Assembly: GCA_910585935.1 (NCBI GenBank)
Contig: CAJUHN010000041.1
Span: 1 to 20,355 of the forward strand
Direction of reading: 5' to 3'
DNA length: 20,355 nucleotides
Origin: an uncultured Lachnospiraceae bacterium
Lineage (GTDB): Bacteria > Bacillota > Clostridia > Lachnospirales > Lachnospiraceae
Under the pieces are notes generated by a model. That model was given only the letters and a program-made list of their open reading frames with translations, ran no database searches and had not been told where the DNA came from. The position numbers were made by a program, and so were the translations under genes. Each line of letters starts with the position of its first letter. Position 1 is the first letter of the stretch. Positions 7,526 to 15,569 of this stretch are shown one piece after another.

Positions 7526-7691
7526 AGTCAAATCGGATATTCGCAATCCGCTTCGCTACTTGCTCATAACCTCATAGCTGCTATCGCAGCTTTTCCGTGG
7601 GAGTCTGCACTCCCACGGAAACAAGGAAGTCCCAACCCACCGCTTTCGCCTTGGCGGCTTAGAAGCGGGGGACTTCCTTGATGAGGTTAAA
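7526..7691. mobile_element. 166-bp structured element, copy A (IS200/IS605-like, non-coding)
   Basis: This sequence is repeated without a single difference at 11496-11661. It has a small end hairpin, CGGAT (7534-7538) with ATCCG (7546-7550). A cloverleaf follows: helix P1 TAACCTCAT (7567-7575) with ATGAGGTTA (7681-7689), enclosing P2 AGCTGC/GCAGCT (7576-7591), P3 with a 12-bp stem (7592-7621) and P4 CAAGGAAGTCC/GGACTTCCTTG (7622-7680). The helices abut with no unpaired base between them. P4 carries an inner CGC-CTTG-GCG hairpin and a CCACCGCTT/AAGCGG segment that resembles right ends of IS200/IS605 elements. It encodes no protein. Classification as a non-autonomous IS200/IS605-type element is inference. 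Confidence 0.75.
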
Positions 7692-7693
7692 AT

Positions 7694-7743
7694 ATAGAAA
7701 AAAATAGCTCAATCCTTACACTATTTTCTGTAAAGATTGAACT
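7694..7743 (-). terminator. Intrinsic terminator of rny
   Basis: On the minus strand a 14-bp stem (7743-7730 with 7719-7706, two G-U pairs) is followed by a run of seven T. It lies about 50 bp after the rny stop codon. Confidence 0.85.
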
Positions 7744-7792
7744 ATTCTAATATTTATTCCATTCACTGTCTATTATGTTTTCTCATCAATAT

Positions 7793-9349
7793 CTATTTTG
7801 CATAATCTACAACTCTCGATTCGCGTATTACACTGACCTTAATTTGTCCTGGATATTCCAATTCTGCTTCAATCTGCTTTGATATATCCCTAGCTAATAA
7901 TATCATATCATCATCATTGATTTGGTCAGGAAGAACCATAACACGAATTTCTCTGCCTGCTTGTATCGCAAAAGATTTATCAACACCTCTAAAGTTATTT
8001 GTGATATCTTCTAATTGCTTCAAACGATTTGTATATGTTTCTAGGGTTTCACGCCTTGCTCCCGGTCTTGCGGCTGAAATGGTATCAGCGGCTTGTACAA
8101 TACAAGATATCAATGATGTAGGCTCTACATCTCCATGATGAGATTCAACAGCATTAATCACTATAGCAGATTCCTTATATTTCCGACATAAATCTACCCC
8201 AATTTGTACATGTGTTCCTTCCATTTCATGATCCACAGCCTTGCCAATATCATGCAATAAACCAGCTCTTTTTGCCATACGAATGTCTATACCAACTTCT
8301 CCAGCTATTAAGCCTGCTAATTGTGCAACTTCTATGGAATGTTTTAATGCATTTTGACCATAGCTCGTCCGAAACTTCATCTTTCCTAACAATCGAACTA
8401 ACTCAGGGTGAATTCCATGTACTCCAACTTCTAATGTTGCAGCCTCTCCTTCTTCTCTGATATTTTGTTCTACTTCTCTTTGAGCCTTTTCTACCATTTC
8501 TTCAATCCTCGCCGGATGAATACGTCCATCTACAATCAGTTTTTCCAGAGCGATTCTTGCTACTTCTCTTCGGATTGGATCAAATCCTGATAAAATAACT
8601 GCTTCTGGTGTATCATCAATAATTAAATCCACACCTGTCATTGTTTCTAAGGTTCTGATATTTCTTCCTTCTCTTCCGATTATTCGACCTTTCATCTCAT
8701 CATTAGGAAGTTGTACGACTGAAATTGTAGTTTCCGCCACATGATCCGCTGCACACTTCTGTATCGCGTTCACTACATATTCCCTCGCTTTTTTATTCGC
8801 TTCCTCTTTCGCCTTACTGTCTAACTCTTTGATCAGTTTAGCAGTATCCAATTTCACTTCGTCTTCCACCGTTTTTAACAGGTATTCTTTTGCTTGTTCG
8901 GAGGTTAATCCCGAAATTCGTTCTAATTCCTGCAGACTCTTTTCATGAAGTTCTTCCGCTTCCAAACTCTTTTTATTTAAGTCTTCCTCTTTTTCAGCTA
9001 AACTACTTTCTCTTTTTTCTAATGTTTCTAATTTTTTTTCTAGTGCCTCTTCTTTGCTCAATACACGCCTTTCATAGCGTTGAATCTCTGCCCGTCTTTC
9101 TTTTGTTTCTTTTTCTAACTCATTTTTGGTTTTTAATGTTTCTTCTTTTGCTTCCAAAAGAGCTTCCTTCTTTTTAGTTTCTGCAGTTTTTAATGCTTCA
9201 TCTATAATTTTTCTTGATTTCTCTTCTGCACTGCCAATTTTAGATTCTACTATTTTTTGTCGGTAGGCAATCGCTAAAAACCAAGTAATAAGAGCAACAA
9301 TCACGCCAACAACAGCAGCTACTATTATATAAGAAATTATGCCATGCAC
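7793..9349 (-). CDS. rny: Ribonuclease Y
   Basis: A membrane-anchored endoribonuclease of 518 aa that starts decay of many mRNAs in Firmicutes. One N-terminal membrane helix (about 4-26) is followed by a long Lys/Glu-rich coiled coil (about 30-200). A KH RNA-binding domain includes GRIIGREGRNIRTLE. The HD metal-phosphohydrolase domain includes HSIEVAQLAG and AGLLHDIGKAVDHE. The C-terminal region ends in LEYPGQIKVSVIRE. Length and order are normal for the family. The start is GTG 9349 with AAGGAGGT six bases upstream; the second codon is His. It follows recX after about 70 bp and ends in its own terminator. Confidence 0.98.
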   Translation of the reverse strand: MHGIISYIIVAAVVGVIVALITWFLAIAYRQKIVESKIGSAEEKSRKIIDEALKTAETKKKEALLEAKEETLKTKNELEKETKERRAEIQRYERRVLSKEEALEKKLETLEKRESSLAEKEEDLNKKSLEAEELHEKSLQELERISGLTSEQAKEYLLKTVEDEVKLDTAKLIKELDSKAKEEANKKAREYVVNAIQKCAADHVAETTISVVQLPNDEMKGRIIGREGRNIRTLETMTGVDLIIDDTPEAVILSGFDPIRREVARIALEKLIVDGRIHPARIEEMVEKAQREVEQNIREEGEAATLEVGVHGIHPELVRLLGKMKFRTSYGQNALKHSIEVAQLAGLIAGEVGIDIRMAKRAGLLHDIGKAVDHEMEGTHVQIGVDLCRKYKESAIVINAVESHHGDVEPTSLISCIVQAADTISAARPGARRETLETYTNRLKQLEDITNNFRGVDKSFAIQAGREIRVMVLPDQINDDDMILLARDISKQIEAELEYPGQIKVSVIRESRVVDYAK

Positions 9350-9420
9350 AGGAACACCTCCTTATTTAATTTTCATTGTACAGAATAATACAACATATAA
9401 ATTCTATACTTTTTTCGGAG

Positions 9421-10050
9421 TTATGTCAAGTGTTCATGGCTTTCAAATTCGTTTATTTTTTTCACAATATTTTCATAAGCGAATCCTCTTCTTATGAAAT
9501 ATGCATAAATTTTTTGCTTTTCTTCTGTTGAAATTCTAGAAAAATCAACATTTTTTTTACGCAATAACTTGTCTAGCGCTTCTAACTCCCCATCTTCTTT
9601 CTCTTCTAAAATCTCATTTAAAATTTCTTTTGAGATCCCTTTGTTCATCAATTTTTGCATCAACTGTCTATAGCTTAAACTATCTTTTTTTTGTTCTATA
9701 TATTGACGTGCGAAACGATCATCATCAATATAATGATAGGATTTCAGATAAGAAATCGTATTATCTATAATCTCCTGCGGATAAAACCCTGCTTTTAACT
9801 TTTCACTAACTTCATATTCTGTTTTATCCATATCATTTAAAAGATATAGTACTCTCTCTTTCGCCCTTTTCTCTAAAATTTCTTCTATCTTTATCCATTT
9901 CTCTTCCGTTATCTGATCATCTATTTCTAATTCTAAATTTTTAATTTCTTTGTTATAAAGACAAAAGCTGCTGCTATCTTCTAAAATGATTCTTTTTCTT
10001 TTCTTATCCATTGGTACAATATCTGTAATAAGCATATTTGTGATAAACAT
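9421..10050 (-). CDS. recX: Regulatory protein RecX
   Basis: About 209 aa of three-helix repeats, all helical and highly charged. Family features include ALYLLN-like RVLYLLNDMDKTEYEVSEKL, then SYLKSYHYIDDDRFARQYI (the conserved YIDDxRFAR core), SLSYRQLMQKLMNKGIS, and RRGFAYENI at the end. RecX binds RecA filaments and modulates recombinase activity. It begins 11 bp after the recA stop codon, so it shares the recA transcript and SOS control. The ribosome site (AGGA) is weak, overlaps the recA stop region, and fits coupled, low-level translation. Internal ATG codons near residues 6 and 14 are alternative starts. Confidence 0.95.
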   Translation of the reverse strand: MFITNMLITDIVPMDKKRKRIILEDSSSFCLYNKEIKNLELEIDDQITEEKWIKIEEILEKRAKERVLYLLNDMDKTEYEVSEKLKAGFYPQEIIDNTISYLKSYHYIDDDRFARQYIEQKKDSLSYRQLMQKLMNKGISKEILNEILEEKEDGELEALDKLLRKKNVDFSRISTEEKQKIYAYFIRRGFAYENIVKKINEFESHEHLT

Positions 10051-10061
10051 GAGATAAAATC

Positions 10062-11102
10062 CTATTCTTTTTCTTTTTTCTCTGTGTTGTTTTCTTTCTC
10101 TTCACTATCATTTAAACCATAATATGTTCGCACTTTCTGTTCTACTTCTTTGCAAACTTCAGGATTTTCTTTTAAATATGTCTTTGTATTTTCTCTGCCC
10201 TGCCCTATCTTCGCATCATTATATGCATACCAAGCACCACTTTTCACAATAATGCCTACTGCTGCCGCTAAATCTAAAATATCCCCTTCTGTAGAAATTC
10301 CCTTTCCAAACATAATATCAAACTCTGCTTCTTTAAATGGCGGAGCTATTTTATTCTTCACCACCTTAATTCTAGTGCGGTTTCCAACAATTTCTCCTCC
10401 TTGTTTTAAAGCCTCTACTCTTCTGACATCTAATCGAATAGAAGAATAGAATTTTAATGCTCGTCCACCTGTAGTAGTTTCTGGATTTCCAAACATCACT
10501 CCTACTTTCTCACGAAGCTGATTAATAAAAATAACTGCACAATTTGTCTTACTGATAATACCTGTTAATTTTCGGAGTGCTTGTGACATCAGTCTAGCCT
10601 GAAGTCCAACATGACTATCCCCCATCTCTCCATCAATTTCTGCTTTTGGTACTAACGCCGCTACGGAATCGACAATAATAATATCCACTGCATTAGAACG
10701 AACCAACATTTCTGTAATTTCTAAGGCTTGTTCTCCATTATCTGGTTGAGAAATATATAAATTCTCAATATCTACCCCGATATTTTTCGCATATACTGGA
10801 TCTAAAGCATGTTCTGCATCAATAAATCCTGCAATACCGCCTCTCTTTTGTACTTCTGAAACCATATGCAATGCCACAGTCGTTTTACCACTGGATTCTG
10901 GTCCATATATCTCCACCACTCTTCCCTTTGGAATCCCTCCTAATCCTAAAGCGATATCTAAGCTGAGAGAACCTGTCGGAATTGTTTCAATATTCATATT
11001 AGAAGCGGAATCTCCCAATTTCATAACAGAACCTTTTCCGAATTGTTTTTCAATATTAGCTAGTGCCGCATCTAATGCTTTTATTTTTTCATCGTTTGCC
11101 AT
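10062..11102 (-). CDS. recA: DNA recombinase RecA
   Basis: A 346-aa RecA of normal length. Walker A is GPESSGKT (about 66-73), Walker B is the VDIIIVDSVAALVP stretch, and the L1/L2 DNA-binding loops include GDSHVGLQARLMSQALRK and FINQLREKVGVMFGNPETTTGG. The C-terminus is acidic/Lys-Glu rich (EEKENNTEKKEKE). RecA forms filaments on single-stranded DNA, pairs homologous strands and triggers LexA self-cleavage. AAGGAGAT lies close before the ATG. An SOS-type promoter lies upstream (11123-11173). In many Clostridia cinA is directly upstream; here the gap has been widened to about 1.1 kb by repeat elements. Confidence 0.99.
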   Translation of the reverse strand: MANDEKIKALDAALANIEKQFGKGSVMKLGDSASNMNIETIPTGSLSLDIALGLGGIPKGRVVEIYGPESSGKTTVALHMVSEVQKRGGIAGFIDAEHALDPVYAKNIGVDIENLYISQPDNGEQALEITEMLVRSNAVDIIIVDSVAALVPKAEIDGEMGDSHVGLQARLMSQALRKLTGIISKTNCAVIFINQLREKVGVMFGNPETTTGGRALKFYSSIRLDVRRVEALKQGGEIVGNRTRIKVVKNKIAPPFKEAEFDIMFGKGISTEGDILDLAAAVGIIVKSGAWYAYNDAKIGQGRENTKTYLKENPEVCKEVEQKVRTYYGLNDSEEKENNTEKKEKE

Positions 11103-11122
11103 ACTCTAATCTCCTTTTTCCC

Positions 11123-11173
11123 GAATATATGTTCGATATTTATTATCGTAATACATATGTTCTAAAATGTCAA
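11123..11173 (-). promoter_or_regulatory. recA promoter with LexA-type (SOS) boxes
   Basis: On the minus strand TTGACA (11173-11168) and TACGAT (11150-11145) are 17 bp apart. GAATATATGTTC at 11123-11134 differs by one base from the Firmicute LexA box GAAC-N4-GTTC and lies just downstream of the -10. ATACATATGTTC at 11151-11162 lies in the spacer and is a weaker match with one good half-site. LexA bound at either would block the polymerase. Confidence 0.75.
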
Positions 11174-11393
11174 TGCTAAATTAAAAAGTTTTAATATTAT
11201 TTTTTTCTTTTGAATCTCGGCTGATTCAGCCATGATAAATAATATAAAGATTACATACCAAATAGAGCTTCGATATGTCGTTGTTTCAAGTTCTAGTATA
11301 TCTTATGGAAGAAAATATTGCAAGTAAAATCTAACAAAAAAACACATAAGGATTCCTATTTGGTTATATTATTGTTTTGTGCACATTTGACCA
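11163..11393. other. Intergenic gap upstream of recA, no gene seen
   Basis: AT-rich sequence between the recA promoter and R element copy 2. A short GGCTG-ATT-CAGCC hairpin lies at 11219-11231 without a T-tract. I see no open frame or RNA gene here. Confidence 0.5.
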
Positions 11394-11711
11394 AAGGTTC
11401 TTCGCTCCGACAAGGAAGTATTTAGGCGAAGCCGCGCTTTCGCTCCGTGTAAGACTACGCGGATACTAAATTCGCAGCCCTTAACAGGACTGCTCAGTCA
11501 AATCGGATATTCGCAATCCGCTTCGCTACTTGCTCATAACCTCATAGCTGCTATCGCAGCTTTTCCGTGGGAGTCTGCACTCCCACGGAAACAAGGAAGT
11601 CCCAACCCACCGCTTTCGCCTTGGCGGCTTAGAAGCGGGGGACTTCCTTGATGAGGTTAAATGCCGATGTCTTCCAAGGGGCTTCTTATGGAATACTTCC
11701 TTGTCTACGCT
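11394..11711 (+). repeat. R element copy 2, split by an insertion
   Basis: The left half (11394-11497) and right half (from about 11658) match the copies at 18910 and, inverted, at 12001. The terminal arm GACAAGGAAGTATT (11409-11422) is an exact reverse complement of 11692-11705, a 14-bp perfect pair, although the two are now 270 bp apart. Between CTCA and TTAA, which are adjacent in other R copies (CTCATTAAGTGCCGACG), lies the 166-bp element. No target bases are duplicated. Confidence 0.88.
11496..11661. mobile_element. 166-bp structured element, copy B, inside R copy 2
   Basis: All 166 bases are identical to 7526-7691. Comparison with intact R elements shows that the true inserted part is GTCAAATCGG...GATGAGG, about 160 bp; the flanking CTCA and TTAAA belong to the target or are shared with it. 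Copy A is likewise preceded by CTTA and followed by TTAAA. Insertion after a short fixed tetranucleotide with no target duplication is a hallmark of IS200/IS605 HUH transposition. The cloverleaf helices are the same as in copy A, with the outer pair TAACCTCAT (11537-11545) and ATGAGGTTA (11651-11659). Confidence 0.78.
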
Positions 11712-12000
11712 ACTTTTTTGACTATTCTGCAAAAATTATTCACAAGTTACCTTTTTTTGTTTATTGATTTCAATCCACACTTGATAATTTCACAAAATAC
11801 GACAGTATCTTACGATTTTGAGGATTGTTTCGTAGTTATTACTGTCGCTCCTTACACAAGAATATAAATATTAGATAATTGCAAAACTCTAAATCCCATA
11901 GAAATACGGAATTTTCTGAAACTTCTTTCTGTATATCTCCTCATTTAGATTTCATAAGTTATCGTAACATTCGCTTTTTAAAAAGTAGAACAGCCACAAA
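11712..12000. other. Segment between inverted R copies 2 and 3, no gene seen
   Basis: About 290 bp of AT-rich DNA. It holds one clear hairpin: CGACAGTA (11800-11807) pairs with TACTGTCG (11840-11847) and TACGA (11811-11815) with TCGTA (11830-11834). No T-tract follows and no credible reading frame is present; the short open frames that enter from the repeats are not coding. Confidence 0.55.
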
Positions 12001-12150
12001 GCAGCGGAGGCAAGGAAGTATTCCATAAGAAGCCCCTTGGAAGACGTCGGCACTTAATGAGCAGTCCTGCTAGGGGCTGCGAATTTAGTACCGCTACGTC
12101 TGGAACGGAGCGAAAGCGCGGCTTCGCTGGAATACTTTCTTGCCGCAGCG
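12001..12150 (-). repeat. R element copy 3
   Basis: A complete copy, inverted relative to copy 2. The arms GGCAAGGAAGTATTCCA (12009-12025) and TGGAATACTTTCTTGCC (12128-12144) pair over 17 bp with one G-T. The interior holds GACGTCGG and its partner CTACGTC, and a GCAG/CTGC apical helix. It sits between the cinA stop codon and the recA region and is not within any gene. Confidence 0.88.
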
Positions 12151-12212
12151 TACCTTCCACAACTATTCACCTAACATCACAAAAGAATATATTATATTAT
12201 TTATCATCAGCT

Positions 12213-13460
12213 TTAAGAATATTGTTCTAATATACACCTTCTCAATAAATCTAACGCCCTTACCACCGCATATTCTCTAATTTTTTCTCTATTCCCTTTA
12301 AATTCATATTTTTTTACAAATATCTTATCTTTAATATAACATCCAATATAAACTAAGCCCACGGGTTTTTCTGCTGTTCCTCCGTCTGGTCCAGCGATTC
12401 CAGTAACAGCGAGACAAATATCCGAATCTGTAGCAAAAATTCCTCCTTTTGCCATTTCCTTTACCGTTTCCTCACTTACTGCCCCATACATCTTTAAAGT
12501 ACTTTTATTGACATCTAATAATTTTCTCTTTGCTTTATCTGAATATGTAATAAAGCCTTGTTTTAATACTTTTGATACTCCTGGCACATTCACTAAACGC
12601 CCCGATAATAATCCTCCTGTACAAGATTCTGCGGTGGTTAAAGATAAATTATATTTTTGCAATAAAGCTACTGTCGCTGCTTCTAGTGTTTCTTCTTCTT
12701 TTGTGCTATAAATATTCACTCCAAAACGCTGCTTTAACTCTTTTACCATTGGTTTTATTAATTTTTTAGCACTCTCTTCATCTTTCGCTTTTGCTGTGAT
12801 GCGCAAATGTACTTCTCCTGTTTTCGCATAAGTAGCAATTGTTGGATTACTTTGATTTTCAATTAAATCTGAAATTTCATCTGCTACCTGACTCTCCCCT
12901 ATTCCTACTAATTTGACCATTTTGGAATAAATAATTTCTGGCTGTAGGCTATTTAAATAAGGCGCTATTCCCTGATTGAACATAGGAATTAATTCATTAG
13001 GAGGTCCGGGAAGTAAGATGACTACTTTTTCATTTTTCTCCATAATGATTCCGGGCGCAGTTCCATTATTATTATCTACTACTTTTGCCCCCTTTGGTAC
13101 AAATGCTTGTTTCCAATTATTATCTGGAATCACCTTCCATTGACTATTTTTAAAATACTCTTCTATTCTTTTTTTGGTATAGATATCTTCTACTAAAGGC
13201 ATCTGCATAACTTTTGCTGCCGTTTCTTTTGTGAGGTCATCTGGTGTAGGTCCTAATCCTCCACATAAAATAACCACATCTGATCTAGATAATGCTAATT
13301 TTAAAGTATCTATTAACCTTTCTTCATTATCTCCTACTACAGTCTGATAATAACAAGCTAACCCTAAAGCTGCACATTTTTCTGCTAAAAAGCTCGCATT
13401 CGTATTCACAATATTTCCTAATAATAATTCTGTTCCTACACTCACCAATTCTACAACCAT
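12213..13460 (-). CDS. cinA: CinA-type protein: MoCF domain plus nicotinamide-nucleotide amidase
   Basis: About 415 aa, two domains. The N-terminal MoaB/MogA-like domain (about 1-170) has VELVSVGTELLLGNIVNTN and ILCGGLGPTPDDLTKE. The C-terminal PncC-type amidase (about 255-410) has LTTAESCTGGLLSGRLVNVPG with the catalytic serine in ESCTGG, then GITYSD-like GFITYSDKAK and AVTGIAGPDGGTAEKPVGLVYIG. It deamidates nicotinamide mononucleotide to recycle NAD. The ATG at 13460 overlaps the pgsA stop by one base (TGATG); a GTG directly before it (13463) is an equally possible start. AGGAGG lies 6-9 bp upstream. Cotranscribed with rimO and pgsA. Confidence 0.97.
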   Translation of the reverse strand: MVVELVSVGTELLLGNIVNTNASFLAEKCAALGLACYYQTVVGDNEERLIDTLKLALSRSDVVILCGGLGPTPDDLTKETAAKVMQMPLVEDIYTKKRIEEYFKNSQWKVIPDNNWKQAFVPKGAKVVDNNNGTAPGIIMEKNEKVVILLPGPPNELIPMFNQGIAPYLNSLQPEIIYSKMVKLVGIGESQVADEISDLIENQSNPTIATYAKTGEVHLRITAKAKDEESAKKLIKPMVKELKQRFGVNIYSTKEEETLEAATVALLQKYNLSLTTAESCTGGLLSGRLVNVPGVSKVLKQGFITYSDKAKRKLLDVNKSTLKMYGAVSEETVKEMAKGGIFATDSDICLAVTGIAGPDGGTAEKPVGLVYIGCYIKDKIFVKKYEFKGNREKIREYAVVRALDLLRRCILEQYS

Positions 13461-14008
13461 CACTTTTTTCCTCCTTCGCTTAGCACTTTTTTATTTTTAA
13501 TTAAATAATCAATTAAAGATATTACCGTTAAAATTAATGCCAAATAAATAGATATTTGCTCTAACTGTTGAAAAAATGGATTCTGTATCTGTGCAATCAA
13601 TAATATTATCATGATCATCTGACAAGTGGTTTTTATCTTTCCCCAATAATTCGCTGCTATCACAACTCCATTATCAGAAGCTATCAGGCGAAAACCACTG
13701 ATGATAAATTCTCTGCTTATGATAATAATTACGATCCAAGCTGGTATTTTCCCAAGTTCTACAAAACAAATTAACGCAGAACAAACTAAAAGTTTATCAG
13801 CTAATGGATCCATAAATTTTCCAAAATTGGTGACTAAGTTATATTTTCTGGCGATCTTTCCATCTAATAAATCTGTGAGGCTGGCTATGATAAAAATAGC
13901 TAATGCTATCCATTTTCCAAATTCTCCTCCTAGATCCGTCAGTATAAATACTACAAAAAATGGTATCATACATACCCTAAGAATAGTTAATTTATTCGGT
14001 AAATTCAT
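13460..14008 (-). CDS. pgsA: CDP-diacylglycerol--glycerol-3-phosphate 3-phosphatidyltransferase
   Basis: A 182-aa integral membrane enzyme that makes phosphatidylglycerol phosphate, the committed step to phosphatidylglycerol and cardiolipin. The CDP-alcohol phosphotransferase motif is complete: TDLLDGKIARKYNLVTNFGK followed by FMDPLADK, giving the DxxDGxxAR...GxxxDxxxD pattern. Several membrane helices surround it. The start MNLPNKLTILRVCMIP is typical for the family. Its first 17 bp overlap the end of rimO, and its stop overlaps the cinA start, so all three are translationally coupled. Confidence 0.97.
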   Translation of the reverse strand: MNLPNKLTILRVCMIPFFVVFILTDLGGEFGKWIALAIFIIASLTDLLDGKIARKYNLVTNFGKFMDPLADKLLVCSALICFVELGKIPAWIVIIIISREFIISGFRLIASDNGVVIAANYWGKIKTTCQMIMIILLIAQIQNPFFQQLEQISIYLALILTVISLIDYLIKNKKVLSEGGKK

Positions 14009-15329
14009 CTAATAATTCTCCCGTCATATCATAGTCTAATGCTCCTGTGATCTTCACTTTCACAAAATCTCCTGATAACAGTTCTTGACTTGTATTCACA
14101 AATACATAGCCATCTACATTAGGAGCATCCATATAACTTCTTCCTATATAAACATTTTCATCTGTCAGTTTCCCTTCTATGAAAACTTCTAAAACTTTTC
14201 CTATCATATTCTCTGTGCGTTCAAATACAATTTCCTGTTGTAATTGCATGAGCGCATCTCTTCGTTCTTCTTTTATTTCTTCCTCAATTTGGTCTTCCAT
14301 TTCTGCTGCTTTTGTATTTTCTTCTGGAGAATAACAAAAGACTCCTAATCTTTCAAATTCCATTTCATCTACAAATTCTAAAACTTCCTCATGCTGTTTT
14401 TGTGTTTCTCCGGGAAAACCTGTTATCAAGGTTGTTCGCAGCGCAATATCTGGTATTTCTTCTCTCAGTTTCTTTATCATCTCCATCAACTGTGTTTTAT
14501 TTGTTCTTCTCCCCATTCTCTTTAAAACGGCATCACTGGCATGTTGAATCGGAATATCTAAATAGTGACAGATCTTCTCTTCTTCTTTTATTACCTGAAT
14601 TAATTCTTGTGTGATTTCTTCTGGATAACAATATAGAATACGAATCCAGTGAATCCCTTCTATTTTGCATAGTTCTTTTAATAATTTAGGTAAACTCTTT
14701 TTTTCATATAAATCCAATCCATATAATGTAGTTTCTTGTGCTACTAATAAAAGTTCTTTCACTCCCTGTTTCGCTAAATTCTTCGCTTCTTCTAATAAAA
14801 CCTCTATAGGAACACTTCGATACTTTCCACGAATTTTGGGAATGATACAATATGTGCAATTCTTGTTACAGCCTTCTGCTATTTTTAAATATGCATACCA
14901 ACCTCCTGTCGTCAATATTCTCTTTTTATAATTCACAGGAAATTCTGTTAAATCATGAAAACTTTCTGCAAACTTTCCATTCAAAGTTTCTTCTACTATT
15001 TTTGGAATCTCTCCATAAGATGCTGTGCCTAAAATTCCATCCACTTCTGGAATCTCTTTTTGAATCTCTTCTCGATAGCGCTGTGCCAAACAGCCAGCAA
15101 CAATTAAGACTTTACAATTCGCTGTCTTTTTTAACTGTGCCATTTCTAAAATAGTTTGAATACTCTCTTCCTTTGCATCTTGAATAAAACAGCAAGAATT
15201 AACTATAATTACTTCTGCCTCTTGTTCCTCATCTGTAAATGTATACCCCGCTTCTGACAAAAGTCCAAGCATCATTTCACTATCTACAAGATTTTTATCG
15301 CATCCTAGAGATACTAATAATACTTTCAT
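13992..15329 (-). CDS. rimO: Ribosomal protein S12 methylthiotransferase RimO
   Basis: A 445-aa radical-SAM enzyme that adds a methylthio group to an aspartate of ribosomal protein S12. The N-terminal UPF0004 domain has the three cluster cysteines in SLGCDKN, NSCCFI and AGCLAQRY. The radical-SAM cluster motif is CNKNCTYC, followed by IIPKIRGKYRS. A C-terminal TRAM domain ends in LLDEFTE. RimO is chosen over MiaB because of MKVLLVSLGCDKNLVDSE and IIPKIRGKYRS, both RimO-like. AAGGAGA precedes the ATG. First gene of the rimO-pgsA-cinA overlap series. Confidence 0.97.
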   Translation of the reverse strand: MKVLLVSLGCDKNLVDSEMMLGLLSEAGYTFTDEEQEAEVIIVNSCCFIQDAKEESIQTILEMAQLKKTANCKVLIVAGCLAQRYREEIQKEIPEVDGILGTASYGEIPKIVEETLNGKFAESFHDLTEFPVNYKKRILTTGGWYAYLKIAEGCNKNCTYCIIPKIRGKYRSVPIEVLLEEAKNLAKQGVKELLLVAQETTLYGLDLYEKKSLPKLLKELCKIEGIHWIRILYCYPEEITQELIQVIKEEEKICHYLDIPIQHASDAVLKRMGRRTNKTQLMEMIKKLREEIPDIALRTTLITGFPGETQKQHEEVLEFVDEMEFERLGVFCYSPEENTKAAEMEDQIEEEIKEERRDALMQLQQEIVFERTENMIGKVLEVFIEGKLTDENVYIGRSYMDAPNVDGYVFVNTSQELLSGDFVKVKITGALDYDMTGELLDEFTE

Positions 15330-15359
15330 TTATCTTCTCCTTCTTAACTAAAATACGCC

Positions 15360-15391
15360 AAAAACGAAGGCAAAGTGTTTTCCTTGCCTCC
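15360..15391 (-). terminator. Intrinsic terminator built from R-element arms
   Basis: On the minus strand GGAGGCAA (15391-15384) pairs with TTGCCTTC (15373-15366), one G-U, followed by GTTTTT. It would end the chromate-transporter transcript ahead of rimO. CCTTGCCTCCGC (plus strand) matches the end of R copy 3, and CGAAGGCAA matches the end of R copy 4, so the hairpin looks like an R element reduced to its two tips. Confidence 0.65.
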
Positions 15392-15569
15392 GCCATATTT
15401 TTATTTTAACACTATTTATTAGAAAATTCAACTAAAGCATTTTGTTTCAGAATAAAATTAAAAAAATATAACATTCTCAAATTTTGCTTCTCTATATTTT
15501 TTTAAGAATAGTCCACTATTTTTTCACTTCATTACTTCCTATTTTCATTTTATAGTACCAATTCCTTTG

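Noticed and set aside
7567..7689. Cloverleaf taken as a tRNA
   Set aside because: Stem lengths (9, 6, 12, 11 bp), the P4 size and the absence of an anticodon loop, T-loop and CCA-type end rule out a tRNA.
11526..11867. Short open frames within and beside the 166-bp element
   Set aside because: They are made of palindromic repeat sequence or its AT-rich flank and have no ribosome site.
11978..12160. 60-aa open frame across R copy 3
   Set aside because: The same sequence in other R copies does not keep the frame, so it is not coding.
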